A stretch of 64,000 bases of DNA from NCBI RefSeq assembly GCF_001870465.1, contig NZ_MDGK01000031.1, positions 62,001 to 126,000 of the forward strand, read 5' to 3'. The stretch comes from Pseudomonas extremorientalis. Lineage in GTDB: Bacteria > Pseudomonadota > Gammaproteobacteria > Pseudomonadales > Pseudomonadaceae. Within the stretch, counting starts at the first letter, position 1; each line of letters begins with the position of its first letter. The notes under the pieces are model-generated. The model made no database searches. It was not told the DNA's origin and saw nothing but the letters and a program-made list of their open reading frames with translations. Below are positions 35,066 through 44,340 of the stretch, piece after piece. A program made the translations under genes and the position numbers.

Positions 35066-36784
35066 TTAGTTGCCTTTGGCTTCCTTGCTATTCATTGAGA
35101 CGCTTTCCAGCGCCTTTCGTGCCTGCTGTTTGCGTAATAATTGCCAGTGGGCGATCACACCCTTGGGGGCCCAGATCTGCGGTTCGGAGGCTTCGAAGTT
35201 GTCCGCCTGTTCGCGTTCGGCCACATGCAGTTGCGCCAGCTTGAAGGCTTGCTGCAAGTCGTCGGTCTGGTTGAGGGCTTGGGCGAAGAGGGCGTCGCCG
35301 AAGTAGGTGAAGTCGGCTTCCTCGGAGCAGCCGAAGGACACGCGGTCGGCCCGGGACGCGGTCATGATCAGCGTGTGCTCATCCTTCAGGGCCGGGATGA
35401 AGCCGCCGGAGTAGCAGGCCGAAATCACCACGATCTTGTCGCGGTTCTTCAGCGGTGCCAGCACGGCCGCCAGCTCATCGGCTGGCAGGTCGGCCAGCTC
35501 CATACGCGGCTGGTCCAGCACCAATTCGTGTTCGTGGGTACCGTGGCTGGTCATGTAGATGAACACCAGGTCTTCCGGGCCGGTGCGCTCGGCCAGGGTT
35601 TGCACGGCGCGCCGCAGGCTTTCGCGGGTGGCCAGGGGGCGATCGGTGATGTGGTCGCGGTGATTGACCAGGCGAATCTGCCCGCGTGCGCCGAAGCGGG
35701 TGGCGAGCATATTGCTGACGTAATCGGCTTCGCGCAGGAACACGCTTTGTTTACCGTCGCCAGCCACGGCCAGGGTGTACAGCTCCACGGCGGGGGTGGA
35801 GGCGGGCACGGCGGCGAGGGCTGCATCCAGCAGGCGGCCTTGGGCCAGCACGCCGATTTCCAGGGGGTCGGGCAGCAGTTTGCCGTCGGCGTCACGCACG
35901 CGCATGCCATTGACCCAGGTACCGGCCTGCACGGTGCCGTCGGTGAGGACCAGGGTGCCTTTGCCTTGATAGTTGTCGCCGTCGAAACCGCCGATATAGA
36001 AGCTGCCATCGGTGAGGTTCAGGCGGCCTTCACCGGTAAAGCGCCAGTCGCTGAACTGGCCGACGTAGTGGCTGCCATCCACACCGATCAATTCGCCCTT
36101 GCCGCTGAGCGCGCCTTCCTTGAATTGGCCGATCCACACGTCGCCGTCGGCGTTCTCGTAGCGGCCCTTGCCGTTGAGTTGGTTCTGCTTGAACTGGCCG
36201 ACATAGATGTCGCCGTCGGCGCTGTTGAAGGTGCCGTTGCCTTCCAATTGGCCATCGACGAAATGGCCGCTGAACTGGTTGCCGCTGTCGTCGTTGCGCT
36301 GGCCTTCGCCATTGGGCTTGCCGTGGGCGAACTGGCCCTGGTACTGGCTGCCGTCCGCCAGTTCCAGGCGACCAAGGCCGGAATACTGGTCGTCCTTGAA
36401 TTCGCCGCGATAGGTCATCTGCCCCTCTTTGAGGGTGCCTTCGCCATTGCGTCGTCCGTTCTTGAAGCCGCCCACGTAGTGGCTGCCCGCCGTGGTCAGG
36501 CTGCCCTGGCCATCGAACAGGCCTTGCTGGAACCGGCCTTTATAGACTTCGCCGTTACTGCCATGCCATTCGCCCTGGCCGTGCCACTGGCCCTTGTCGA
36601 ACTGCCCGGCATACCAGCTGCCGTTGGGGTAGTCCACGCGGCCCTGGCCCTGCAGCAAGCCATCGACCACATCACCCCGGTAGCGGCCGCCATCAGGCAG
36701 GCGCGCATCGGGCGGCAACAGCGATTCGCCATCTCCGCAAGCGGTGAGCAACAGGGCAAGGGCGAGGGGAGCGAGTGGGCGCAT
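35066..36784 (-). CDS. MORN-repeat lipoprotein with C13 (caspase-like) peptidase domain
   Basis: 572 aa. Signal with lipobox LLTAC (Cys 16). About 11 full MORN repeats of 22-24 residues (Y-x-G-x-F...G-x-G) follow from residue 30 to about 290. The C-terminal domain carries the legumain/caspase dyad: IYMTSHGTH with His414 and VVISACYSGGF with Cys457. Likely anchored in the outer membrane facing the periplasm. MORN motifs in eukaryotes relate to membranes; here they may be a spacer or envelope-binding module. The start is fixed by the lipoprotein signal. A bacterial C13-MORN fusion is known from pseudomonads but its role is not, to my knowledge. Confidence 0.88.
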   Translation of the reverse strand: MRPLAPLALALLLTACGDGESLLPPDARLPDGGRYRGDVVDGLLQGQGRVDYPNGSWYAGQFDKGQWHGQGEWHGSNGEVYKGRFQQGLFDGQGSLTTAGSHYVGGFKNGRRNGEGTLKEGQMTYRGEFKDDQYSGLGRLELADGSQYQGQFAHGKPNGEGQRNDDSGNQFSGHFVDGQLEGNGTFNSADGDIYVGQFKQNQLNGKGRYENADGDVWIGQFKEGALSGKGELIGVDGSHYVGQFSDWRFTGEGRLNLTDGSFYIGGFDGDNYQGKGTLVLTDGTVQAGTWVNGMRVRDADGKLLPDPLEIGVLAQGRLLDAALAAVPASTPAVELYTLAVAGDGKQSVFLREADYVSNMLATRFGARGQIRLVNHRDHITDRPLATRESLRRAVQTLAERTGPEDLVFIYMTSHGTHEHELVLDQPRMELADLPADELAAVLAPLKNRDKIVVISACYSGGFIPALKDEHTLIMTASRADRVSFGCSEEADFTYFGDALFAQALNQTDDLQQAFKLAQLHVAEREQADNFEASEPQIWAPKGVIAHWQLLRKQQARKALESVSMNSKEAKGN

Positions 36785-36889
36785 AGCGGGATCCGGATAA
36801 TTGAGCGCCGAGTATGCCGCAGCTGCGAGTTTCATACATAAATTTACATACGCTGTGGTGAGGTTTATTTCCCCACCACAGGCACGGCC

Positions 36890-37345
36890 TTATACAAAGC
36901 AGAGTGACAACGACTCGGCAATGTAAGCCGGTTTTTCCTGGCCTTCGATTTCCAGGGTGCAGGTTGCCTTGAGCAACCACTGGCCGGGCTTTTTCTCGGA
37001 CACGTCGGTGAGGGTGACCGCCAGGCGCACGTTGGAGTTGACCTTCACCGGCTGGATGAAACGCACGCTGTCCAAACCATAATTGACTGCCATCTTCAGG
37101 CCTTCGGGCATGATCAGGATGTCTTCGATCAGCTTGGGAATCAGCGACAACGACAGGAAGCCGTGGGCGATGGTGCTGCCGAATGGCGTTTGCGCGGCCT
37201 TGACCGGGTCGACGTGGATGAACTGATGATCGCCCGTGGCCTCGGCGAACAGGTTGATGCGTGCCTGGTCGATGGTGAGCCATTCGGAACGTCCCAGTTC
37301 CTTGCCGACATAGTCTTTGAGCTGCGCTACGGGTACATGGGGCAT
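36890..37345 (-). CDS. MaoC-like (R)-hydratase/dehydratase
   Basis: 151 aa. Hot-dog fold; hydratase-2 motif FAEATGDHQFIHVDPVKAAQTPFGSTIAHGFLSLSLIPKLIE carries the catalytic Asp and His of (R)-specific enoyl-CoA hydratases. Start at MPHVPVAQLKDYVG; the upstream frame to 37471 is non-conserved. Role probably in fatty acid or polyhydroxyalkanoate-type metabolism. Single gene, divergent from the cidA-like gene. Confidence 0.9.
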   Translation of the reverse strand: MPHVPVAQLKDYVGKELGRSEWLTIDQARINLFAEATGDHQFIHVDPVKAAQTPFGSTIAHGFLSLSLIPKLIEDILIMPEGLKMAVNYGLDSVRFIQPVKVNSNVRLAVTLTDVSEKKPGQWLLKATCTLEIEGQEKPAYIAESLSLCFV

Positions 37346-37508
37346 TGCGTCTCTCCTTGGTTCATCGGTGCTGTTTTTATCGATTACAGAGAACCAATGT
37401 AGATCATCATGGCCAATCGGCTCGGTCAACCCACCATGCTTTTGGCGAATGCCGGCGCATAGGGCGGGCATGCTTATAATGCGGGCGAGTTTCGAGGGGG
37501 AAGAACGG

Positions 37509-37862
37509 ATGCTGTTACGGGGCCTGACCTGGCTGGTGCTGTTTCAATTGATCGGCACCGCGATCAATCATTTGCTGTTGCCGGTACTGCCGGGGCCGAT
37601 CATCGGGCTGCTGCTGATGCTGGGCTTCCTGGTCTGGCGTGGCGAAGTCGGCGAGCCATTGAGCCTGGCCGCCAGCAGCCTGTTGCGCTACTTGCCGTTG
37701 CTGCTGGTGCCGCCGGCGGTAGGCGTGATGGTGTATGCCAAGGACATCGCCGCGGACTTCTGGGCCATTGTCGGTGCGCTGGTGTTGTCACTGGTGATTG
37801 CCATGGGCTTTGTCGGCGTGTTGATGCAGCAGATGGTCAAGCGCAAGGAGAAGGATCAATGA
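37509..37862 (+). CDS. CidA/LrgA-family membrane protein
   Basis: 117 aa, four membrane helices: LVLFQLIGTAINHLLL, LPGPIIGLLLMLGFLVW, LLLVPPAVGVMVY and ALVLSLVIAMGFVGVLM. Holin-like family (UPF0299), often linked to control of murein hydrolases or export of overflow metabolites. ATG after GGAAGAAC. The stop overlaps the LrgB-like gene (ATGA), the standard two-gene arrangement. Confidence 0.93.
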   Translation: MLLRGLTWLVLFQLIGTAINHLLLPVLPGPIIGLLLMLGFLVWRGEVGEPLSLAASSLLRYLPLLLVPPAVGVMVYAKDIAADFWAIVGALVLSLVIAMGFVGVLMQQMVKRKEKDQ

Positions 37863-38575
37863 CCGTCGACTGGCAGGGCGCCTGGACGGCCGTAATCCAT
37901 CACCCGCTGTTCGGCATTGGCATCACCCTGGGTGCCTATCAACTGGTACTGGCCGGTTTCGAGAAAACCCGCTGGATCTTCCTGCAGCCTGTACTGGTTT
38001 CCATGCTGCTGGTGATCGGCGTACTGATCAGCTGTGGCCTGAGCTACGCCGAGTACCGCAAGAGCACCGAGATCATGGGCATCCTGCTGGGCCCGGCGAC
38101 GGTGGCCCTGGCGGTGCCGCTCTATTTGAACCTGCGGCGCATTCGCCAATTGTTCTGGCCGATTTTTACTACGCTGGTGATAGGCGGGGTGTTGGCCACC
38201 GGCCTGTGTGTACTGCTGGGCTGGTGGTTTGGCGCCGAACACAGGATGTTGATGACCATGGCGCCCAAGTCGGTGACCTCGCCGATCGCCATGCTGGTGG
38301 CCGAGCAGATTGGCGGTGTGGCGGCATTGGCGGCGGTGTTTGTGCTGATCACCGGGGTGATCGGCGCGATGATCGGCCCGGCATACCTGTCGCGCCTGGG
38401 CGTGCACAGCCCTGAGGCGCGGGGCATGGCCCTGGGCATGACCGCCCACGCGGTCGGCACCTCAGTGGCGTTGCAGGAAAGCGAAGAGTGCGGCGCCTTT
38501 GCGGCGCTGGCCATGAGTCTGATGGGCGTGGCCACGGCAGTGTTCCTGCCGCTGGCTGTGTCGGTGATCGTTTAA
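37859..38575 (+). CDS. LrgB/CidB-family membrane protein
   Basis: 238 aa. Multi-helix protein with HPLFGIGITLGAYQLVL, MGILLGPATVALAVPLYLNL and the signature MAPKSVTSPIAMLVAEQIGGVAALAAVFVLITGVIGAMIGPAYL. Partner of the CidA/LrgA-like protein. Export of pyruvate or other glycolytic by-products has been shown for some members; the activity here is inferred. Confidence 0.94.
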   Translation: MTVDWQGAWTAVIHHPLFGIGITLGAYQLVLAGFEKTRWIFLQPVLVSMLLVIGVLISCGLSYAEYRKSTEIMGILLGPATVALAVPLYLNLRRIRQLFWPIFTTLVIGGVLATGLCVLLGWWFGAEHRMLMTMAPKSVTSPIAMLVAEQIGGVAALAAVFVLITGVIGAMIGPAYLSRLGVHSPEARGMALGMTAHAVGTSVALQESEECGAFAALAMSLMGVATAVFLPLAVSVIV

Positions 38576-38596
38576 ACCGGGTTTAAGGAAACCTTT

Positions 38597-39187
38597 ATGA
38601 GTCTGGCGCTGTTCCCACTCAATACCGTGCTGTTCCCAGGCTGCACCCTCGACCTGCAATTGTTCGAGGCGCGCTATCTGGACATGGTCGCCCGCTGCAT
38701 GAAAAAGGGCGAAAGCTTCGGCGTGGTGTGCATCCTCGACGGCAAGGAAGTGGGTCTGGCCCCGGACGGCTACGCGCTGATCGGCTGTGAAGCGCTGATC
38801 CGCGACTTCAAGCAGCAGGACAATGGCCTGCTGGGGATTCGTGTCGAAGGCGGTCGCCGGTTCCGGGTGCGTGACGCGGGCGTGCAGAAAGACCAACTGC
38901 TGGTGGCTGATGTGCAGTGGCTCGAAGAACTGCCGGATCAACCGCTGGAAGAAGAGGACGCCGACCTGCTGGCATTGCTCCAGGCGTTGGCCGAGCATCC
39001 GATGGTGGCCTCTCTGGACATGGACGCCCACGCCGACGGGCAGCAAGCCTTGGGCAATCAACTGGCGTATCTGCTGCCATTCACCGAGGCCGACAAGATC
39101 GACCTGCTGCAACTCGACGACCCGCAGCAGCGCCTGGATGCGATCCAGATGCTGCTCGATGAGTTGCAGGGTGAGTTGTTCACTTAA
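38597..39187 (+). CDS. Lon N-terminal-domain (substrate-binding) protein
   Basis: 196 aa consisting only of the LON-SB domain: MSLALFPLNTVLFPGCTLDLQLFEARYLDMVARCMKKGESFGVVCI at the start. No AAA+ or protease part. Stand-alone LON-domain proteins are conserved in pseudomonads with unknown function. Its stop overlaps, tail to tail, the DedA-PAP2 gene. Confidence 0.9.
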   Translation: MSLALFPLNTVLFPGCTLDLQLFEARYLDMVARCMKKGESFGVVCILDGKEVGLAPDGYALIGCEALIRDFKQQDNGLLGIRVEGGRRFRVRDAGVQKDQLLVADVQWLEELPDQPLEEEDADLLALLQALAEHPMVASLDMDAHADGQQALGNQLAYLLPFTEADKIDLLQLDDPQQRLDAIQMLLDELQGELFT

Positions 39188-40500
39188 TAGGCATAACGCA
39201 GCAGGGCGTGGGGCGTGCCGGTGAGGGCGATAAAGCTGAGCACCGCCACCAATGCTGGCAGCAACAGCCACCAGGCTTTTTGCGGCATCGCCGGCAGCGG
39301 GCTGCGGTACTGGCTGACCCCCAGGCTGAACGCACATACCGTCATCGCCAGCAGCGTGCCGGCCAGGATGTCTGTGGGCCAATGCGCGCCCAGGTAGACC
39401 CGCGACAATGCGATAAAGGCGGCGGGAATGCAGCCCAGCAGCATCCAGGTCAGGCGTAGTCGGATGGGTTGCCCGCGCCCGGCCAGGACCGCGAGGGCCA
39501 GGAAAAACGCAAACGCGCCGGATGCATGGCCGCTGGGCATACTGAAACTGGTCAGTGGGTCTGTGAGGATTTCCGGGCGGCCACGGGCGAAAAACAACTT
39601 GGTTCCGGTGTTGATCACCGCCGCACCGGCGAGGGTCGCGCCGACAAACACCGCATGGCGCCATTGCCGAGCCACTAGCAGCAAGCCGGTAAACACGGCG
39701 CTGGCGACGAACATCTTCTTGAATTCGCCCAGTTGGGTGATGCGCACCATCACTTCGTCCAGCCAGGGGCTGCGGTGCTCCTGTACCAGGGCGCTCAGGC
39801 CCTGGTCAAAGTCATTGAGGTGGGGGTAGCCGATAAACAAGGCGATCAACATCGTCAGGCTGGCGCAACCGATCCAAAGGGTGGCGCGACGATGGCCGCG
39901 CAGGCTGCTGTTCAAGCTCAGGCCCACCACCACCGCGATACAGGCTGCTACCACTCCCGCTTCAGGCCAGAAACCCTCCGGCAATGGCAGGCGGAACGCG
40001 GCGCCGGTCGCCCAGCCTGGCAGCAGGTACGCCACCGACCAGCCCGCCGCCGCCACGAGGCTGACAATCGCAAAACGCGGGAAGGGCATGTCGCACATCC
40101 CGGCCACCATCGGCAGCATGGGCCGCAGCGGGCCGATGAAGCGCCCGACCAGCAGGCTGGCAATGCCGTACTTGTGGAAGTAGGTTTCGGCGCCGTTCAT
40201 CCATTCCGGGTGATGACGCAAGCCGGGCAAGCGCCGGATGTTCTGGTGGAAATGTCGCCCCAAGTAGTAGGAAACCCCGTCACCCAACAATCCGCCGAGG
40301 AAGCCCAGCAGCAGGGTCTCGCTCAGTGACAGCGCGCCGCTGCCGGCGAGGGCGGCAATGGCAAACAACAATACCGTGCCCGGCACGATCAGCCCGGCGA
40401 TGGCCAGGCACTCCACGCAGGCGACAATAAACACCGCGACCGCCAGCCATTCGGGGTTCAGGGTCAACCAGCCGGTAATGCTATCGAGCCATTGGCCCAT
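39184..40500 (-). CDS. DedA-PAP2 phosphatase fusion protein
   Basis: 438 aa. The N-terminal half is a DedA domain (GDGVSYYLGRHFHQNI, VGRFIGPLRPMLPMVAGMCDMPFPRF). The C-terminal half is a PAP2/lipid phosphatase with all three motifs: KLFFARGRPE, MPSGHAS and SRVYLGAHWPTD. A lipid-moving domain fused to a lipid phosphate phosphatase suggests handling of undecaprenyl or other polyprenyl/phospholipid phosphates at the inner membrane. Start after the last upstream Met; three extra residues are possible. Confidence 0.93.
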   Translation of the reverse strand: MGQWLDSITGWLTLNPEWLAVAVFIVACVECLAIAGLIVPGTVLLFAIAALAGSGALSLSETLLLGFLGGLLGDGVSYYLGRHFHQNIRRLPGLRHHPEWMNGAETYFHKYGIASLLVGRFIGPLRPMLPMVAGMCDMPFPRFAIVSLVAAAGWSVAYLLPGWATGAAFRLPLPEGFWPEAGVVAACIAVVVGLSLNSSLRGHRRATLWIGCASLTMLIALFIGYPHLNDFDQGLSALVQEHRSPWLDEVMVRITQLGEFKKMFVASAVFTGLLLVARQWRHAVFVGATLAGAAVINTGTKLFFARGRPEILTDPLTSFSMPSGHASGAFAFFLALAVLAGRGQPIRLRLTWMLLGCIPAAFIALSRVYLGAHWPTDILAGTLLAMTVCAFSLGVSQYRSPLPAMPQKAWWLLLPALVAVLSFIALTGTPHALLRYAY

Positions 40501-40516
40501 ACAATCCACTCCATGC

Positions 40517-41200
40517 TCAAATCAAAAAATAATCGCGGCCTTCGACCTGGCCCCTGCGCAGCGGGTTCCGCGTGCAATAAGGCGCGTAGCCAGCATCGAC
40601 GAAGCGGTACATCAGGTGTTCATCACGCCCGCTGGGGATCCCCAGGCGGGTGGTCTGGATGATCTGGGTCGGGGTCTGCCCCACATCCTCCACGTAGAGC
40701 CGTTCCTGATCGAAGCGCTTGGCATCCCACATCGGCACCTTCAGGCCCAAGGCCTTACACAGCAGGGTCTGGCCGGCGCACAGTTTTTGCGAGGCGCGGG
40801 GGCTGCCGTCGGGGTTCGGGTTGTTCAACAACATCTGTGCCAGGCTGGCCGGGCCTGATACGTCATCGACCCATGGATAGGCCGATTTGATCAACACGGC
40901 ATTGCCTGGTCCATGGGCGCTGAAGTTCAGCGAATCGCCACCCCGGGCGTAGTACATGTAGATATGCCCGCCATCCAGAAACAAAGCCTTACGCTTTTCT
41001 GTGTAGCCCAATGAGGCGTGACTGCCTTTTTCCGCCACGTAATAGGCTTCGGTTTCAATAATCCGTGCTGAAAGCCAGGTTTCACCGACGCGATGGCGGA
41101 TGACTTTGCCGAGCAATTCTTGCGCAAGCAGTTGCGCGTCACGGTCGAAGAAGCAGTCGGGCAGGGCGCTGGCGGGGAGTTGCGGCGATGAACTGGGCAT
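40517..41200 (-). CDS. mpg: DNA-3-methyladenine glycosylase (AAG/MPG family)
   Basis: 227 aa. Alkyl-base excision glycosylase of the AAG family. IIETEAYYVAEKGSHASLGYTEKRKALFLDGGHIYMYYARGG includes the catalytic Glu and intercalating-loop region, and GPASLAQMLL, CAGQTLLCKALGL and GIPSGRDEHLMYRF follow. Start at MPSSSPQ; longer in-frame starts exist upstream to 41251. Divergent from proA. Confidence 0.92.
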   Translation of the reverse strand: MPSSSPQLPASALPDCFFDRDAQLLAQELLGKVIRHRVGETWLSARIIETEAYYVAEKGSHASLGYTEKRKALFLDGGHIYMYYARGGDSLNFSAHGPGNAVLIKSAYPWVDDVSGPASLAQMLLNNPNPDGSPRASQKLCAGQTLLCKALGLKVPMWDAKRFDQERLYVEDVGQTPTQIIQTTRLGIPSGRDEHLMYRFVDAGYAPYCTRNPLRRGQVEGRDYFLI

Positions 41201-41310
41201 GGCGGTCAGGGTAAATACGGCTAAATGTGACGGAATCATAACAACTCCCACCTTAATTACTGCTGAACCCCAGGTTTTTACAGTTCATTTCGACCATCCG
41301 CCCCTCACCG

Positions 41311-41340
41311 CTGTCAGTCGGGCGGCGTCACAGCTATAAT
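41311..41340 (+). promoter_or_regulatory. Promoter of proA
   Basis: Perfect -10 TATAAT (41335-41340) with CTGTCA as a moderate -35 (41311-41316) at 18-bp spacing. The -10 ends 34 bp before the proA ATG. Likely the start of the long proA-to-lipA gene run. Confidence 0.6.
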
Positions 41341-41374
41341 CTGCCGCTTTCCTCCCTGCCAAGACTCCCTGACC

Positions 41375-42640
41375 ATGACTGAGTCCGTTCTTGACTACAT
41401 GACCCGCCTGGGTCGCGCTGCCCGTCAGGCCTCGCGGTTGATCGCCCGTGCGAGCACTGCGCAGAAGAACCGCGCCTTGCTGGCCGCCGCCGATGCCCTG
41501 GATGCTTCGCGCTCCGAGCTCAGCGCCGCCAACGAGCAAGACCTGGCCAACGGCCGCGCCAATGGCCTGGAGCCGGCCCTGCTGGACCGCCTGGCACTGA
41601 CCCCGGCACGTATCGACGACATGATCGAAGGCCTGCGTCAGGTGGCCAAGCTGCCTGACCCCATCGGTGAAATCCGCGACATGCGTTACCTGCCGTCCGG
41701 CATTCAGGTCGGCAAGATGCGCGTGCCCCTGGGCGTGATCGGTATCATTTACGAGTCGCGTCCGAACGTGACCATCGACGCCGCGAGCCTGTGCCTGAAG
41801 TCTGGCAACGCCACCATCCTGCGCGGCGGTTCCGAGGCGATCAATTCCAACCGTGCCATCGCGGCCTGCATCCAGCAGGGCCTGGCCGTGGCCGAGCTGC
41901 CCGCCGAAGTGGTGCAAGTGGTGGAAACCACCGACCGCGCCGCCGTGGGTGCGCTGATCACCATGCCGGAATTCGTCGACGTGATCGTGCCGCGTGGCGG
42001 CAAGAGCCTGATCGAGCGCGTCAGCCGCGATGCCAAGGTGCCCGTGATCAAGCACCTGGACGGCGTGTGCCACGTGTACATCGACATCGCCGCCGACATC
42101 GACAAGGCGATCCGCATCGCCGACAACGCCAAGACCCACCGCTACGCCCCGTGCAACACCATGGAAACCCTGCTGGTGCACGTCGGCATTGCCGAGCGCG
42201 TGCTACCGCCGCTGGCTGCCATCTACCGCGACAAGGGCGTCGAGCTGCGCGGTTGCGAGCGCACCCGTGCGCTGCTGGGCGCGGACGTGATCGAGGCGAC
42301 CGAGCTGGACTGGTACACCGAATACACCGCGCCGATCCTGTCGATCAAGATCGTCGATGACCTCGACGAAGCCATCGAACACATCAACACCTACGGCTCG
42401 AAGCACACCGACGCTATTGTTTCCGAGCATTTCAGCGATGCGCGGCGCTTCCTCAACGAAGTGGATTCCGCCTCGGTGATGATCAACGCTTCGACACGCT
42501 TTGCCGACGGCTTCGAATACGGCCTGGGCGCAGAGATCGGCATTTCCACCGACAAGCTCCACGCCCGTGGCCCGGTCGGGCTGGAAGGCCTGACCAGCGA
42601 GAAGTACGTGGTGTTCGGCGACGGTCATGTGCGCACTTGA
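41375..42640 (+). CDS. proA: Gamma-glutamyl phosphate reductase
   Basis: 421 aa. NADPH-dependent reduction of gamma-glutamyl phosphate in proline synthesis. [44 protein letters not shown] (catalytic Cys) and [29 protein letters not shown] are family stretches. The stop overlaps nadD by one base (TGATG). Confidence 0.97.
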   Translation: MTESVLDYMTRLGRAARQASRLIARASTAQKNRALLAAADALDASRSELSAANEQDLANGRANGLEPALLDRLALTPARIDDMIEGLRQVAKLPDPIGEIRDMRYLPSGIQVGKMRVPLGVIGIIYESRPNVTIDAASLCLKSGNATILRGGSEAINSNRAIAACIQQGLAVAELPAEVVQVVETTDRAAVGALITMPEFVDVIVPRGGKSLIERVSRDAKVPVIKHLDGVCHVYIDIAADIDKAIRIADNAKTHRYAPCNTMETLLVHVGIAERVLPPLAAIYRDKGVELRGCERTRALLGADVIEATELDWYTEYTAPILSIKIVDDLDEAIEHINTYGSKHTDAIVSEHFSDARRFLNEVDSASVMINASTRFADGFEYGLGAEIGISTDKLHARGPVGLEGLTSEKYVVFGDGHVRT

Positions 42641-43284
42641 TGGGTAAACGCATCGGGCTGCTCGGCGGTACCTTCGACCCCGTGCACATCGGCCATTTGC
42701 GCAGTGCCCTGGAAGTTGCGGATGCCCTCGCGCTGGACGAGCTGCGCGTGATGCCCAATGCGCGGCCGCCCCATCGCGATACGCCGCAGGTATCGCCGCA
42801 GCAGCGCCTGGAAATGGTGCGCCTGGCGGTGGAAGGCATAACGCCGCTGGTGGTGGACGACCGCGAGCTCAAGCGCGATAAACCGTCCTACACTGTTGAC
42901 ACCCTGGAGCTGATGCGCGCCGAGTTGGCCGCGGATGACCAGTTGTTTTTGCTTCTGGGCTGGGACGCTTTTTGCGGCCTGCCCTCTTGGCATCGCTGGG
43001 AGGAACTCCTCCAGCATTGCCACATCCTGGTTCTGCAACGCCCGGATGCCGACAGCGAACCGCCGGATGCCTTGCGCAACCTGCTGGCCGCGCGGTCGGT
43101 AAGTGACCCCTTGGCCCTGACCGGGCCGAACGGGAATATTGCATTCGTCTGGCAGACCCCGCTTGCGGTGTCCGCCACCCAGATCCGTCAACTGCTGGCC
43201 AGCGGGAAGTCGGTACGTTTCCTGGTGCCTGACGCGGTCCTGGCCTACATCGATGCGCACGGGCTTTACCGTGCGTCGAACTGA
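42640..43284 (+). CDS. nadD: Nicotinate-nucleotide adenylyltransferase
   Basis: 214 aa. Adenylates nicotinate mononucleotide in NAD synthesis. [23 protein letters not shown] has the (H/T)xGH nucleotidyltransferase motif, and [27 protein letters not shown] is the ISxTxxR-type C-terminal motif. The ATG right after the TTG is chosen (TGATG coupling to proA). Confidence 0.96.
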   Translation: MGKRIGLLGGTFDPVHIGHLRSALEVADALALDELRVMPNARPPHRDTPQVSPQQRLEMVRLAVEGITPLVVDDRELKRDKPSYTVDTLELMRAELAADDQLFLLLGWDAFCGLPSWHRWEELLQHCHILVLQRPDADSEPPDALRNLLAARSVSDPLALTGPNGNIAFVWQTPLAVSATQIRQLLASGKSVRFLVPDAVLAYIDAHGLYRASN

Positions 43285-43353
43285 AAAGGCGCGCTTGAAC
43301 GCACGAAAAATCGTACGGCAGGCGCCCGAACATACGAGCAAAACGAGTTTTAT

Positions 43354-43848
43354 ATGATGAACAAAGACGTAAGCAAAGTTAAGCGCAAAGGCACTTTCAA
43401 AAGCGCGCCGTTGCCGGTTGAAGCCCACGTAGGCCCGGAACTGGCCGGCGAAGAGCTGGTAAAGGTTGCCGTGGCTGCCCTGGAGGACGTCAAGGCCCAG
43501 GATATCCAGGTGCTGGACGTGCGCGACAAGCAGAGCATCACCGACTTCATGATCATCGCCACCGGTACCTCGAACCGCCAGATCGGCGCGATGCTCGACA
43601 AGGTTCGCGAAGCCGTCAAAGCCCAAGGCGTGAAGCCGCTGGGTGAAGAAGGCAAGGGCGACAGCGACTGGGTGCTGCTGGACATGGACGATGTGATCGT
43701 TCACATGATGACCTCCAACGCCCGCCAGTTCTACGACCTGGAGCGTCTGTGGAAAGGCGCCGAGCAGAGCCGTGCCGCCGATGGCAAGCACCACAGCCCG
43801 GAAGTGGGCCACGCGCACTTCGACAAGCTGAACAAAGACCAGGAATAA
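43354..43848 (+). CDS. rsfS: Ribosomal silencing factor RsfS
   Basis: 164 aa. Binds L14 and blocks subunit joining in starvation. The conserved domain starts around residue 45 (VKVAVAALEDVKAQDIQVLDVRDKQSITDFMIIATGTSNRQIGAMLD) and ends with DWVLLDMDDVIVHMMTSNARQFYDLERLW. It carries a ~40-residue basic N-terminal extension (KVKRKGTFKSAPLP) and a ~20-residue hydrophilic tail absent from the E. coli protein. Confidence 0.95.
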   Translation: MMNKDVSKVKRKGTFKSAPLPVEAHVGPELAGEELVKVAVAALEDVKAQDIQVLDVRDKQSITDFMIIATGTSNRQIGAMLDKVREAVKAQGVKPLGEEGKGDSDWVLLDMDDVIVHMMTSNARQFYDLERLWKGAEQSRAADGKHHSPEVGHAHFDKLNKDQE

Positions 43849-43857
43849 GGAACGGCT

Positions 43858-44325
43858 GTGCGCCTGCGTCTGATTGCTGTCGGTTCACGCATGCCCAAGT
43901 GGGTGGAAGAAGGCTGGCACGAGTATGCCAAGCGTCTGCCCGCCGAGCTGTCGCTGGAACTGGTAGAGATACCGCTCAATACCCGGGGCAAGAATGCCGA
44001 CGTGGCGCGCTTTATCCGTCAGGAAGGCGAAGCCATGCTGGCCAAGGTCGGCCCCAACGAGCGCATCGTCACCCTCGAAGTGCACGGCAAGCCCTGGAGC
44101 ACCGAGCAGCTGGCGGTGGAACTGGATCGCTGGCGCCTGGACTCGCGTACGGTCAACTTCATGGTCGGCGGCCCCGAAGGGCTGGCGCCGGAAGTCTGTG
44201 CGCGGGCGGACCAGCGCTGGTCGCTGTCGGCGCTGACGCTGCCGCACCCGTTGGTAAGGATCCTGATCGGTGAACAGCTGTATCGCGCCTGGACAGTCCT
44301 GTCCGGGCACCCTTACCACAAATAA
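43858..44325 (+). CDS. rlmH: 23S rRNA pseudouridine-1915 N3-methyltransferase
   Basis: 155 aa, GTG start with AAGGAA ahead. SPOUT methyltransferase that modifies pseudouridine 1915 in helix 69 of 23S r[29 protein letters not shown] and the knotted C-terminus [13 protein letters not shown]...[23 protein letters not shown] are diagnostic. Follows rsfS by 9 bp as in most gammaproteobacteria. Confidence 0.97.
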
Positions 44326-44340
44326 TCTGCGCCCCTCCCG

